From contig CALGGJ010000076.1 of assembly GCA_937915745.1 (NCBI GenBank), positions 1 to 19,117 of the forward strand: a DNA stretch of 19,117 nt, in the 5' to 3' direction. Source of the stretch: an uncultured Prevotellaceae bacterium (GTDB lineage Bacteria > Bacteroidota > Bacteroidia > Bacteroidales > Bacteroidaceae). Numbering within the stretch: the stretch's first letter is position 1; every line of letters begins with the position of its first letter. The position numbers were made by a program, and so were the translations under genes. The notes beneath the pieces were generated by a model. That model was not told the origin of the DNA. It did not search any database and saw nothing but the letters and a program-made list of their open reading frames with translations. Positions 1 to 7,344 of this stretch are shown here, piece after piece.

Positions 1-53
1 CGGATGAAATCCAAAGTTTTCAAAGCGCGAAACAGTCTAATGACCGATTTGGG
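1..53. repeat. Terminal segment of a dispersed MITE-like element, cut by the window edge
   Basis: Bases 13-53 are an exact inverted copy of 7795-7835 (41 of 41 bases). The outward end, CTAATGACCGATTTGGG at 37-53, is the same sequence that ends the 266-bp element at 7793-8058. Identity stops at base 12, so the rest of this copy diverges or lies outside the window. Its outer edge is one base from the cydB stop codon at 55-57, so it could sit in the cydB mRNA 3' end. No transposase is visible here. Confidence 0.6.
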
Positions 54-54
54 T

Positions 55-1227
55 TTAGTATTTCTCATCCTCAGCAGTGAGGTCATCATGAGTAAGTTTC
101 TTTCGGTCTATACTGCGCCATGCATATATGATATATGCCAGCACAAACGGAACAAGCAGCGATACATAGAACATGGTTCGGAGAGTAAATTCGCTACTAC
201 ACGAGTTGCGCATATTAAGACTTGATTGCAAATCGGCATTCGAGGGATAGTAGCATGTATTGAAATAGGCCGTAGCAAGCAGCAGCGATACTACTGTCAG
301 CACCGTACCGATACCTGCAAACCAAATACCGTAGATGTATGTATCCTTATCCCGGCTCTTTATTAAAGTAACGACAATGCCGTAAAGCACAAGTATCACT
401 CCTGCCAAGAAGACGGACAAGAGCGGTAGCGACCCGAACAGGTTGTGGAAGTATTTGTATGGTTCCATCGCTACGACGAGTGTCTTGGGGTCGTAAGCAT
501 AGCCTTCTTTCAACATGACGTACACACAGAATGTGAGGAAGAGGACAAGGAAGATGGCAGAGTTTATGATAAGTGCACGGCGGTTGCGCTCGCGCAGCGT
601 GGTGTCGTCTATGTTGTTAATGGTGTAGAGGTTTCCAAGCAGACGAGCAAGGAACAGCACGGCAAGACCAAATATCAGGTTCCAAGGATTGAGCAGTGCA
701 TCGAGACCATGTGATGCATTTGCCCAGCGACTCACAACCATTCCATTCACACCGACATCGCTTGGGTTGATTATGTTTGATGTCTCGACAATGAAGTTGC
801 TGCCCGTAAAAAACGTGGCAACTGCTACGCCTAAGAGCAACGGACCTACGATTCCATTGACGACAAGGAACATCTGGAATGTGTATATACCCAGCAGGTT
901 GCCCATTTTATTTTGGAATTCATAGCTTACAGCCTGTAGTACAAAAGAGAACAGAATTATCATCCACAGCCAGTATGCACCTCCAAACGATGTTGAATAG
1001 AACAACGGATAGGATGCAAAGAATGCGCCTCCGAATGTGACGAGTGTAGTAAAGGTGAATTCCCACTTTCTCCCTGTTGAGTTAACAAGCAGACGTCGTT
1101 CATCGGCTGTGCGTCCAAGTTCAAACAGTTGTGAGTTGGCACCCTGCACAAACATGAGGAACACCAACAATGCGGCCAGAAGGGCCACGATGAAACACCA
1201 GTAATGTTGTAAAAATTCGTATGTCAT
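55..1227 (-). CDS. cydB: Cytochrome bd ubiquinol/menaquinol oxidase subunit II
   Basis: CydB is the haem-free partner of CydA in the cytochrome bd oxidase of the inner membrane. The complex reduces oxygen to water with electrons from quinol, has high oxygen affinity and does not pump protons. At 390 residues the protein is of normal length (E. coli CydB is 379). It has many hydrophobic membrane segments, the family-type block TFTTLVTFGGAFFASYPLFY near residues 58-77, and a SYEFQNK stretch near 101-107. The start codon overlaps the cydA stop in an ATGA arrangement at 1224-1227, so the two are translationally coupled and made in equal amounts. The C-terminus is a short charged tail ending DEKY. 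A repeat-element end lies immediately after the stop codon. Assignment is certain. Confidence 0.97.
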   Translation of the reverse strand: MTYEFLQHYWCFIVALLAALLVFLMFVQGANSQLFELGRTADERRLLVNSTGRKWEFTFTTLVTFGGAFFASYPLFYSTSFGGAYWLWMIILFSFVLQAVSYEFQNKMGNLLGIYTFQMFLVVNGIVGPLLLGVAVATFFTGSNFIVETSNIINPSDVGVNGMVVSRWANASHGLDALLNPWNLIFGLAVLFLARLLGNLYTINNIDDTTLRERNRRALIINSAIFLVLFLTFCVYVMLKEGYAYDPKTLVVAMEPYKYFHNLFGSLPLLSVFLAGVILVLYGIVVTLIKSRDKDTYIYGIWFAGIGTVLTVVSLLLATAYFNTCYYPSNADLQSSLNMRNSCSSEFTLRTMFYVSLLVPFVLAYIIYAWRSIDRKKLTHDDLTAEDEKY

Positions 1228-2795
1228 AGCTCTGGTCCTTTCTTGATTTGTTTACACATGATGCTAATCTCTACAGCCAACATAAGTGTGAAGAGCACGA
1301 GGAATATGAAGAACGTGGTCATTACCGACGAAGCAGGCAGCGCACTTACACTCACCCACGTAGGCAGCATGTCCTGAATGGTCCACGGCTGGCGTCCGAA
1401 CTCGGCCACAAGCCATCCACATTCGCTCACTATATATGCCACGGGTATGCACCACAGGGCTGCCGTCCATAGCCATTTCGCACGTTTTGTAAGCCATCCA
1501 AGGCGCACGAACTTGAATCGCGATGTGATTTCGTTGCTATAAAGATATACGATGAGCAGGAAGAAGAGCAGGATGAACAGGCATCCACCACCCACCATAA
1601 TGCGGAAAGCATAGAAGCATATCGGTATGTATGGCACCACCTGCGCTGCATCTTCTATGTATCCATATCCCAACCACGGCAGGCGTTCCTTGACTGCCTC
1701 GGCAGCATGTTCCATCGTGACAGAGTCGCCCTCTTGCTTCGCTTTCCTGTAGTCGGCCAATGCTTCAAGTGCCATGTGTCCGTTGCTTATCTTTTCCGAC
1801 AGACGCATCTCGCTTGTGCTGTCGGATGTGCTGTATCCATCGATTATATCCCGCACTCCCGGCACGAATCCATGAATGTCGCGCGTGGCAAGAAACGACA
1901 GAGCGTAAGGCATCGCAATTCGCATCGGTGCCTCGTCCTGGTTCTGCCAGTCGGGTTGACTGAATGGGTTGACAGCCGATATGATGGTGAGCGACTGGTC
2001 GTTACCTCCCTTGTAGAGAGCCTCCATCGCAGCCAGTTTCATGGGTTGTGTCTGCCCCACGGTATATGCCGAGTGGTCGCCCGATATGGCCACGAGCAAC
2101 GACGAGATGAGTCCGAACACAGCTCCTACCTTCAGGCTCTGACGTGCAAACTCGGTGTTGCGATGCTTGATGAGGTACCATGAACTGACACCCACGACAA
2201 ATACGGCTCCCAACACCCATGCCGAGAGTACTGTGTGGCAGAATTTATCGACTGCCACTGGCGAGAGTGCCACGTCGAAGAAACTGGTCATCTCGTTGCG
2301 CATAGTGTCGGGATTGAACTCCTGACCCACGGGATGCTGCATCCATGAGTTGGCCACGAGTATCCACCATGCCGAAATCGTTGCACCAAGGCCTGTAAGC
2401 CATGTTGATGCCAGGTGGAATCCGCGGCTCACCTTCTTCCATCCGAAAAACATGACTGCCACGAACGTGGATTCCATGAAGAATGCCACGATGCCTTCGA
2501 TGGCGAGTGGTGCACCAAACACATCTCCTACGATGTAAGAATAGTTGCTCCAGTTGGTGCCGAACTCAAATTCGAGGATGATGCCGGTAGCCACTCCCAT
2601 GGCGAAGTTGATGCCGAAGAGTCGCTGCCAGAACTGAGTGGTGATTTTCCAAAACTCACTACCGGTGCGGTAGTATATCGTTTCCATCACACCCATCACC
2701 ACGGCAAGCCCCAACGTGAGCGGGACAAAGAGCCAGTGATAGATGGCGGTGAGTGCAAATTGGGCTCGTGCCCAGTCAATCATGTCTAAATCCAT
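1224..2795 (-). CDS. cydA: Cytochrome bd ubiquinol/menaquinol oxidase subunit I
   Basis: CydA carries the three haems and the quinol site of cytochrome bd oxidase. All key residues are visible and line up closely with E. coli CydA: H20 (haem b595 ligand, E. coli H19), E100 and E108 (E99, E107), H187 and M399 (haem b558 ligands, H186 and M393), R397 in the FRIMVG motif, and E464 inside GWLVAEFGRQPW (459-470). The periplasmic Q-loop holds K252 and E257, which in E. coli take part in quinol oxidation. The 523 residues match the usual length, and the protein should be fully active. In this organism the donor is presumably menaquinol, since menA is encoded at 9191-10132. The gene follows the DUF4492 gene by 53 bases and overlaps cydB by four. 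Confidence 0.98.
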   Translation of the reverse strand: MDLDMIDWARAQFALTAIYHWLFVPLTLGLAVVMGVMETIYYRTGSEFWKITTQFWQRLFGINFAMGVATGIILEFEFGTNWSNYSYIVGDVFGAPLAIEGIVAFFMESTFVAVMFFGWKKVSRGFHLASTWLTGLGATISAWWILVANSWMQHPVGQEFNPDTMRNEMTSFFDVALSPVAVDKFCHTVLSAWVLGAVFVVGVSSWYLIKHRNTEFARQSLKVGAVFGLISSLLVAISGDHSAYTVGQTQPMKLAAMEALYKGGNDQSLTIISAVNPFSQPDWQNQDEAPMRIAMPYALSFLATRDIHGFVPGVRDIIDGYSTSDSTSEMRLSEKISNGHMALEALADYRKAKQEGDSVTMEHAAEAVKERLPWLGYGYIEDAAQVVPYIPICFYAFRIMVGGGCLFILLFFLLIVYLYSNEITSRFKFVRLGWLTKRAKWLWTAALWCIPVAYIVSECGWLVAEFGRQPWTIQDMLPTWVSVSALPASSVMTTFFIFLVLFTLMLAVEISIMCKQIKKGPEL

Positions 2796-2848
2796 AAGAA
2801 TTAATGAATAATTTCAAACAATAATAACGAAAACGCTGGCTTCGCGGG

Positions 2849-3067
2849 TCATTTGTTTTGTGGCGGAATGATTGATGTTGCCACAAATTCGGCTTCGTTG
2901 CCCTCGGTGGCATGTTGCTTTATGTAGTTTGGGAAGAAAAAGAGGCGGAGGACGAAGAACATGATGAAGAGTTTGACGAGTATCACCGCCCACAGCGTAC
3001 GACCAATCGTCATGTTACGAAATCCATCGTAATAGAGGTGCCAAGCTTTGTTCCAAAAACCACGCAT
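2849..3067 (-). CDS. DUF4492 small membrane protein of the cytochrome bd operon
   Basis: This is a 72-residue protein with one clear membrane segment at about residues 24-45, preceded by an aromatic and basic N-terminal stretch (RGFWNKAWHLYYDGFRNM) and followed by a polar tail. This pattern is that of DUF4492, a family commonly found just upstream of cydA in Bacteroidetes and some Campylobacterota. Its function has not been established to my knowledge. By position it may be an accessory or assembly subunit of the oxidase, like the small CydX and CydH subunits of other bacteria, but that is inference. It starts 25 bases after the stop of the upstream lipoprotein gene, so the four genes probably share one transcript. 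Confidence 0.85.
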   Translation of the reverse strand: MRGFWNKAWHLYYDGFRNMTIGRTLWAVILVKLFIMFFVLRLFFFPNYIKQHATEGNEAEFVATSIIPPQNK

Positions 3068-3092
3068 GCCGTTTCTCTGATTTTACGATGGT

Positions 3093-3518
3093 TTATTGCG
3101 GACCGTCGGAGAAATCACGCCCGGGGCCGTTGGGGTCAATCAGGGGTATGTTGTCATACACCTCATCATCGTAGTCGGGTTCAAAGCCAGTGTCGATGCT
3201 CATCAAGTCGCCGTATTTTGTCGAGATGAGTTGGTCGAGTTCTTCAATGAGCGATTGAATCTTATCCATTTCGTCATTGTATGTGGCCGTATCGCCTTTT
3301 TCGCGCTCAGCCTCGATGTCGGTCATGATACTCTCCATCTGCTGGTCGAACATGTTATCATCGAGCAGACACATGAGGTCTTCGGCCGAATCGACAGCTT
3401 TCACCTTTTCTATCATATCAGTCAGGAGCTCCACACCACGCTGGCCGGCTGTCGGTTCCTTGGTTGTGCAACCAGCCGTAATCAAGGCTGTCAGCACAAT
3501 TGCAATCAGTTTCTTCAT
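3093..3518 (-). CDS. Small predicted lipoprotein of unknown function
   Basis: The chosen start gives 141 residues beginning MKKLIAIVLTALITAGC, a short basic N-terminus, hydrophobic core and a lipobox-like end with C17 as the likely acylated residue. A longer reading frame to 3686 exists, but its extra part does not look like protein and runs across the promoter at 3555-3586, so 3518 is preferred. The mature part is acidic and probably helical, with several E/D/K-rich stretches (about 35-100), then a tail rich in D, Y, P and G. I do not recognise the family. It begins about 30 bases after its predicted transcription start and is followed at 25 bases by the DUF4492 gene, so it is probably the first gene of the cytochrome bd operon. 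A role in the oxidase is not shown. Confidence 0.8.
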   Translation of the reverse strand: MKKLIAIVLTALITAGCTTKEPTAGQRGVELLTDMIEKVKAVDSAEDLMCLLDDNMFDQQMESIMTDIEAEREKGDTATYNDEMDKIQSLIEELDQLISTKYGDLMSIDTGFEPDYDDEVYDNIPLIDPNGPGRDFSDGPQ

Positions 3519-3554
3519 ATATAAACTATTAGGTATCAAGTTTGTTTTATGCGG

Positions 3555-3586
3555 CAAAGATAGTAAATATATAAATACAAAACAAA
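3555..3586 (-). promoter_or_regulatory. Bacteroidetes-type promoter for the lipoprotein-DUF4492-cydAB operon
   Basis: On the minus strand TATCTTTG (3562-3555) fits the TAnnTTTG -7 consensus, and TTTG at 3586-3583 lies exactly 20 bases upstream, fitting the -33 element. Transcription would start near 3548, about 30 bases before the lipoprotein start codon. This is one of the two best-formed promoters in the window. Confidence 0.75.
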
Positions 3587-3617
3587 CATTATTGATGAAA
3601 AAATGCAGGCAACAGGT

Positions 3618-3640
3618 CTTACCTCTCGTTGTGAGGTAGG
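3618..3640. terminator. Possible terminator hairpin after the sigma-factor operon
   Basis: CTTACCTC (3618-3625) pairs with GAGGTAGG (3633-3640), eight pairs with one wobble and a seven-base loop. TTTT follows on the plus strand. On the minus strand, the direction of the sigma operon ending at 3697, a T-run appears only about 15 bases later. It is well placed between two minus-strand operons but its form for that direction is weak. Confidence 0.4.
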
Positions 3641-3696
3641 TTTTCATCACTGTTAATGTAGATGTTTTATTCCACAGACCGTCCACTAAGGTGTCG

Positions 3697-3942
3697 TCAT
3701 TTCATGGCGAGCAACATGATCATATTGCTCCAATCTATCTTTTCGATGATATTGGCCAATACGAGCATGGCAGCCACTCCGCCTGCCAGTTCGAGACAGA
3801 GGCCGATGTGGTAGATGGTGTCGGGCAGGTGGAGCATCAACCATCGACTGAACGACGTGCCGCCAGTGGGTTCGGCTGCATGTTGTTGCAGGAAGTTGCG
3901 TACCAATAGGTCGTCGGAGTCGTATTTGTAGTCGTTATCCAT
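3697..3942 (-). CDS. Small single-span membrane protein coupled to the ECF sigma factor
   Basis: This 81-residue protein has a polar N-terminal half (1-40) that would face the cytoplasm if it acts on the sigma factor, a probable membrane helix at about 43-65, and a short hydrophobic C-terminus. Its ATG lies inside the end of the sigma gene, with an eight-base overlap in a different frame (3935-3942), so translation is probably coupled. A membrane protein placed just after an ECF sigma gene is often an anti-sigma factor. No zinc-binding HxxxCxxC motif of the common anti-sigma domain is present, and no family is recognised. Anti-sigma function is therefore inference from position and topology only. 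Confidence 0.75.
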   Translation of the reverse strand: MDNDYKYDSDDLLVRNFLQQHAAEPTGGTSFSRWLMLHLPDTIYHIGLCLELAGGVAAMLVLANIIEKIDWSNMIMLLAMK

Positions 3943-4486
3943 ATCCGTTTTGTTTTAAGAATGAAGAAAGTCGTTGTTTACCTCGGTGTATGTGTGATCG
4001 CACCGTGGCTGGTGGCAGTCCTGTGATTTGGCTGATGCGGTCGCCAGGCAGGTCGTCGATGTAGAATAGTGTGACACATGTACGCTCTATGTCGGAGAGT
4101 TGTGAGAGGGCGGTGTAGATGTCCCAACTCGTTTCGCCCGGTGATGATCCGGAGAGCTCGGAGGCCACGGAGTTCTCAGAGAGCTCTTGTTCAGGGGAGA
4201 GGGTCTTCTTTTTCCTCAAATAATCCATCCACACCCTGTATGCGATGCTCATAAGCCATGTCTTGAAGCTCGACAGTTGCTGAAACTGGTGGATGCTGCG
4301 GTAAGCACGGATGAAGGTGTCCTGCGCGAGGTCGTCGCTCAACATGCGGTCGCCCAGCGTCTGATGGAGGAAGAAGCGGCGCACTGGCTGCTGGTATTTC
4401 TCCACCAAACGCCCGAAGGCACGGTCGCTTGCTCCCGCAATGACCTGTGCCACGAGCGATAAATCGTTGATTGAGCTGAGATTCAT
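3935..4486 (-). CDS. ECF-family RNA polymerase sigma factor (sigma-70 family)
   Basis: The 183 residues show the two domains of an extracytoplasmic-function sigma factor. Region 2 spans about 23-92, with the polymerase-contacting stretch DDLAQDTFIRAYRSI near 51-65 and the following FKTWLMSIAYRVWMDYLR that includes the -10 recognition helix. An acidic and serine-rich linker runs from about 95 to 120. Region 4 spans about 124-176, with LPPATVRSHIHRGKQRL as the -35 recognition helix-turn-helix. It directs polymerase to a small regulon, usually in response to an envelope signal. It lies 35 bases after the DUF6249-type gene and overlaps the 81-residue membrane protein gene, suggesting a three-gene operon. 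The inducing signal and targets cannot be read from the sequence. Confidence 0.93.
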   Translation of the reverse strand: MNLSSINDLSLVAQVIAGASDRAFGRLVEKYQQPVRRFFLHQTLGDRMLSDDLAQDTFIRAYRSIHQFQQLSSFKTWLMSIAYRVWMDYLRKKKTLSPEQELSENSVASELSGSSPGETSWDIYTALSQLSDIERTCVTLFYIDDLPGDRISQITGLPPATVRSHIHRGKQRLSSFLKQNGYG

Positions 4487-4521
4487 CGGCCAATGATTAT
4501 TAACTTAAAACTATAGGTGTA

Positions 4522-5178
4522 TTAATCTTGTTTCTCAATCTGTGATGCATCCTTACGAATGGCATGGCGCCACACGATGGCTGTGATGGTGAGTGCAAGG
4601 CCTATTCCACCTGCTATCCAACCATACATCATCGTATTCCCATATAATTTACCAGAACTAAACAGATAGATGACAACAAATATACCACCACACAGCAACA
4701 CAAGTCCCCATGCAAGCATCTTGATGAAGTTGCCGGTTGTATTATTTCCGCCATCGCTGTCGTCTGCACCGGCTTTCTCGGCCTTGATGAATGCCGATAC
4801 GTCCATGTCCTTTTCTATCATCTTTTCGATGAGGCGTGCACGCTCTTGCTCACGTTTGCGACGGAAGTAGAACACCATGAACACTATGGCAAGCGGCAGA
4901 ATAACGCAGATGGAAATAGGAATCATGGCTTCGATTGAATCATGAATCACATCGTAAAATGATGTCATCATCCAGTCGTCAGAGAAACCTGCATCGCTTT
5001 CGTCGTAGAGCGAATCCGAAGCTTCTGCCTCGTCAAGCGTGTCTGCAGCAACTTCGTAATAAACACCTGCAGAGGTTTGAAGCTCGTCGGCCGATTGTTC
5101 TGCCTTGTTTTGTGCCAGCATTGTGTGTGGCATCAGGAAACCCAAAAGGAGGGTACCGATTGTGATTGTTTTCTTCAT
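4522..5178 (-). CDS. DUF6249-like exported membrane protein upstream of the sigma factor
   Basis: The 218-residue protein has an N-terminal signal sequence (1-22, ending MLAQ), then an acidic extracytoplasmic region (about 24-80). A membrane helix follows at about 84-105, a basic and helical cytoplasmic part (FRRKREQERARLIEKMIEK, 105-123), and two more helices at about 152-173 and 184-204. The block with one helix, a charged arginine/glutamate-rich helix and two final helices resembles DUF6249, a Bacteroidetes family often encoded with ECF sigma factors; I rate that assignment as probable. It is the first gene of the sigma operon and might be the sensor or a second regulator, but no sensing domain is recognised. 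Confidence 0.8.
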   Translation of the reverse strand: MKKTITIGTLLLGFLMPHTMLAQNKAEQSADELQTSAGVYYEVAADTLDEAEASDSLYDESDAGFSDDWMMTSFYDVIHDSIEAMIPISICVILPLAIVFMVFYFRRKREQERARLIEKMIEKDMDVSAFIKAEKAGADDSDGGNNTTGNFIKMLAWGLVLLCGGIFVVIYLFSSGKLYGNTMMYGWIAGGIGLALTITAIVWRHAIRKDASQIEKQD

Positions 5179-5222
5179 TTCTTTGTTCTTGTTTTATACT
5201 TTGTTTCTTGTCTTTTTATAGC

Positions 5223-5332
5223 GACCGCGCATGTGGTCGGAAATGACTGCGCACTCGCAAGGTTGAGACTGCGTACTCGCGAGGTTGAGACTGCGTACTT
5301 GCAAGGCCGCGACCGCGAAGTGGCAAAAGTGC
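5223..5332. repeat. 22-bp tandem repeat array 1
   Basis: Five successive 22-base units occupy 5223-5244, 5245-5266, 5267-5288, 5289-5310 and 5311-5332. The three central units are close copies (GACTGCGTACTCGCGAGGTTGA type, differing at a few bases) and the outer two begin GACCGCG and are degenerate. The array sits in the gap between two divergent genes and, if the minus-strand promoter at 5388-5395 is right, inside the 5' leader of the sigma operon. A related array lies at 14165-14252. A reading frame can be drawn through it, but 22 is not a multiple of three and the translation is not protein-like. Confidence 0.85.
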
Positions 5333-5336
5333 CACT
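5319..5336. other. Short perfect hairpin in the divergent control region
   Basis: AGTGGCA (5319-5325) pairs with TGCCACT (5330-5336) around a four-base loop. It overlaps the last repeat unit. No T-run follows on either strand, so it is not a normal terminator. It could be a leader-RNA structure or an operator. Confidence 0.45.
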
Positions 5337-5387
5337 CTTGTGCGGCAGAGCGGTGTTTTTCGTGCGTCTCTGTTGTTTTAGTCGCAA

Positions 5388-5395
5388 CAAAGTTA
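5388..5395 (-). promoter_or_regulatory. Possible -7 element for the DUF6249-sigma operon
   Basis: The minus strand reads TAACTTTG here, matching TAnnTTTG. No clear TTTG lies 19-21 bases upstream, so support is half of what is wanted. If used, the transcript would start near 5381 and carry a leader of about 200 bases containing the 22-bp repeats. Confidence 0.4.
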
Positions 5396-5402
5396 GGTAA
5401 TG

Positions 5403-5435
5403 TTGCAGAGAAATAGATTTTTTTTCATAAATTTG
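5403..5435 (+). promoter_or_regulatory. Promoter for the FNT channel gene
   Basis: TAAATTTG at 5428-5435 matches the -7 consensus, and TTG at 5403-5405 lies 22 bases upstream, slightly long spacing for the -33 element. The transcript would begin about 14 bases before the ATG at 5456. Confidence 0.6.
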
Positions 5436-5455
5436 CATGAAATTTCATACCACAG

Positions 5456-6076
5456 ATGATTAAATCATTAGTTTCTACACTCCGTTCAAGCTTTTTGGCT
5501 GGTGTCTGCATAGGCATCGCCGGTTTTGGCTATCTCATGAGCAAAGATATCGTCGGCATCGTGTTGTTCACCTTCGGACTGCTGGCCGTCGTACACTACG
5601 GCTTCAAGCTCTACACAGGAACCGTTGGTTTCTGTGGCGGACGCAATGGATTGGCTGTTAAGGAAATACCACTCGTTCTGTTGGGCAACCTGCTGGGTAC
5701 ACTGGCCGTCGCACTCCTCAGCTACGCATCGCCGGCCGACCTCCAGGGCGTGGCTCAAGGCATACTCGAAAGCCGACTGGCCAACGGACCGCTCAGATGT
5801 GGCCTGCTTGCAATCGGATGCGGGTTTATCATGACAACAGCTGTAAAGTTCGCCAAGTTTGAAGGACACTGGCTCCCACTACTGTTCGGAGTACCCATAT
5901 TCATCGTCTGCGGTTTTCCACACAGCATAGCCGACGCATTCTACTACATGGCTGCACCACTCGGCTTCTGGCAGTCACACCTTATCAATATTATTATACT
6001 ATACATCGCCATCGTGCTTGGAAACGCAGTAGGCTGCAACCTGGTGCGCATCGTCTGTCTGCAAAAAGACTGCTGA
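5456..6076 (+). CDS. Formate/nitrite transporter (FNT) family membrane channel, short form
   Basis: The 206-residue protein is strongly hydrophobic, with about six membrane segments. It carries FNT-like motifs in order: LYTGTVGF (52-59, the region of the omega loop), LGNLLGT (76-82), GFPHSIAD (153-160) containing the pore histidine H156, and LGNAVGCNL (178-186). FNT proteins form pentameric channels for formate, nitrite, hydrosulfide or lactate. It is shorter than usual (about 250-285), mainly through compact loops and termini. The histidine motif is altered, with P in place of the usual E before H and D in place of N, so its substrate cannot be named. It is followed at 51 bases by an AraC-type regulator in the same direction, probably on the same transcript. 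Confidence 0.82.
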   Translation: MIKSLVSTLRSSFLAGVCIGIAGFGYLMSKDIVGIVLFTFGLLAVVHYGFKLYTGTVGFCGGRNGLAVKEIPLVLLGNLLGTLAVALLSYASPADLQGVAQGILESRLANGPLRCGLLAIGCGFIMTTAVKFAKFEGHWLPLLFGVPIFIVCGFPHSIADAFYYMAAPLGFWQSHLINIIILYIAIVLGNAVGCNLVRIVCLQKDC

Positions 6077-6127
6077 CAAACGGCACCGTGCAAGCCTCCA
6101 GGCAAGAAAACGAAAACAACACACACT

Positions 6128-7177
6128 ATGTATATAGCAGCAATATTCTGCATCGGACTGTCGGTAGCATGGTATGCCATTCGTGCCGAGCAACTCCTTC
6201 GACTCGAGCAGCCATCGCGACTGCAACGACTGCTGAGCTTCATCTTCATCTGGTGGGGCATCACAACATTCAAAGACCTCACAATCTACATACCAGGGGT
6301 AAATGCCGACTCACTGCTGCGACACATAATGTATATCGACGGATGCGGAGCCATCACCTTTGCACTGCTGCTCATGGAACTCACCCAGCCTGGATGGGTG
6401 ACACGTAAACGGACCATCCTCATATCCCTGCCATCCATTTCATTCCTGCTCGCATACAATTTCATACCGACGTCGTGGTTCGACCTCACCTACAACATCT
6501 TCTTCGTCACCTATGCACTCATTGCAGTAGGTATAGCGATAGTGAAAGGACGCCGATATGCACGCGACATACGCAACACCTACTCCAACCTCACCGACGT
6601 AGATATATCGTGGATGTGGACCATCACAGGCCTGTTTACGGCAAGTCAGCTCATCTGGTGGGCCGTATCGGCCACCAACGATGCCATGGCCGACACATTC
6701 TACTACATCAGCTCGCTCATCTGCTGGCACCTCACAATGACAGGCATCAACCGCATGCGTACCAACCGACTGCCACATATAGCCGAACACTTAGAGGCAG
6801 AACACACAACCAACCAACGAAAATACGCCACGGCATTGGCCGGACGACTGGAACAACTGATGGACAACGAACAGCTATACCTCAACCCCGAACTCACACT
6901 GACCGATCTGGTACAACGCCTCGGCACCAACCGCACATACCTGTCCGACTACATATCAGGCGAACTGTGTACCACATTCTACGACTACATCAACCAACTG
7001 CGCATCGAACGCAAAGCAATACCACTGATGCTGCAACCCGCACATAGCTACACACTCGAATACATAGCCGAACAATCGGGATTCAACAGCATCACCACCT
7101 TCCGCCGAGCATTCAAAAAACACAAAGGAATGCTGCCGTCAAAGTACCTGCTGACACATACCCGGCAGAATTCATAA
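6128..7177 (+). CDS. Membrane-anchored AraC-family transcriptional regulator
   Basis: The 349 residues divide into an N-terminal membrane domain (about 1-207) with roughly seven hydrophobic helices, a short linker and a C-terminal AraC-type DNA-binding domain (about 257-345). The two helix-turn-helix units are visible as LTLTDLVQRLGTNRTYLSDYI and the later YTLEYIAEQSGFNSITTFRRAFKK, ending with the typical G-x-x-PSKYL. Regulators of this build in Bacteroidetes lack a soluble sugar-binding domain and presumably sense something in or across the inner membrane. The gene lies 51 bases after the FNT channel gene, so the channel or its substrate is a candidate for regulation; this is inference. The ligand is unknown. 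Confidence 0.88.
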   Translation: MYIAAIFCIGLSVAWYAIRAEQLLRLEQPSRLQRLLSFIFIWWGITTFKDLTIYIPGVNADSLLRHIMYIDGCGAITFALLLMELTQPGWVTRKRTILISLPSISFLLAYNFIPTSWFDLTYNIFFVTYALIAVGIAIVKGRRYARDIRNTYSNLTDVDISWMWTITGLFTASQLIWWAVSATNDAMADTFYYISSLICWHLTMTGINRMRTNRLPHIAEHLEAEHTTNQRKYATALAGRLEQLMDNEQLYLNPELTLTDLVQRLGTNRTYLSDYISGELCTTFYDYINQLRIERKAIPLMLQPAHSYTLEYIAEQSGFNSITTFRRAFKKHKGMLPSKYLLTHTRQNS

Positions 7178-7251
7178 CCACAAAAAACAACTCAACAAAA
7201 CAAAAACAAGCGCTTTTTTGTCCGAACGCACCAGAAAAAACGACATACGAC

Positions 7252-7282
7252 TTGGTTACACCCGCACTTTTCATTAACTTTG
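7252..7282 (+). promoter_or_regulatory. Promoter for the TM2-domain gene
   Basis: TAACTTTG at 7275-7282 matches the -7 consensus and TTG at 7252-7254 is exactly 20 bases upstream. Transcription would start near 7289, giving a 5' leader of about 55 bases. It separates this gene from the AraC gene that ends at 7177. Confidence 0.72.
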
Positions 7283-7344
7283 CAGACGCAATAATGCAAA
7301 AACAGGCAAAAACAACTTTAAACAACCATTAAAACAAAACAACT

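Noticed and set aside
1707..2183. 158-residue plus-strand frame opposite cydA
   Set aside because: cydA has intact motifs throughout on the minus strand; this frame is a coding shadow with no recognisable domain.
3519..3686. N-terminal extension of the lipoprotein to 3686
   Set aside because: The extension crosses a well-formed promoter, hides the signal sequence in mid-protein and has non-protein-like composition.
5223..5332. CRISPR array
   Set aside because: Units abut directly without spacers and there are no cas genes; these are plain tandem repeats.
5175..5438. Minus-strand reading frame through the 22-bp repeats
   Set aside because: Its sequence is explained by the repeat, whose period is not a multiple of three, and it would overlap the start of the DUF6249-type gene and the predicted promoters.
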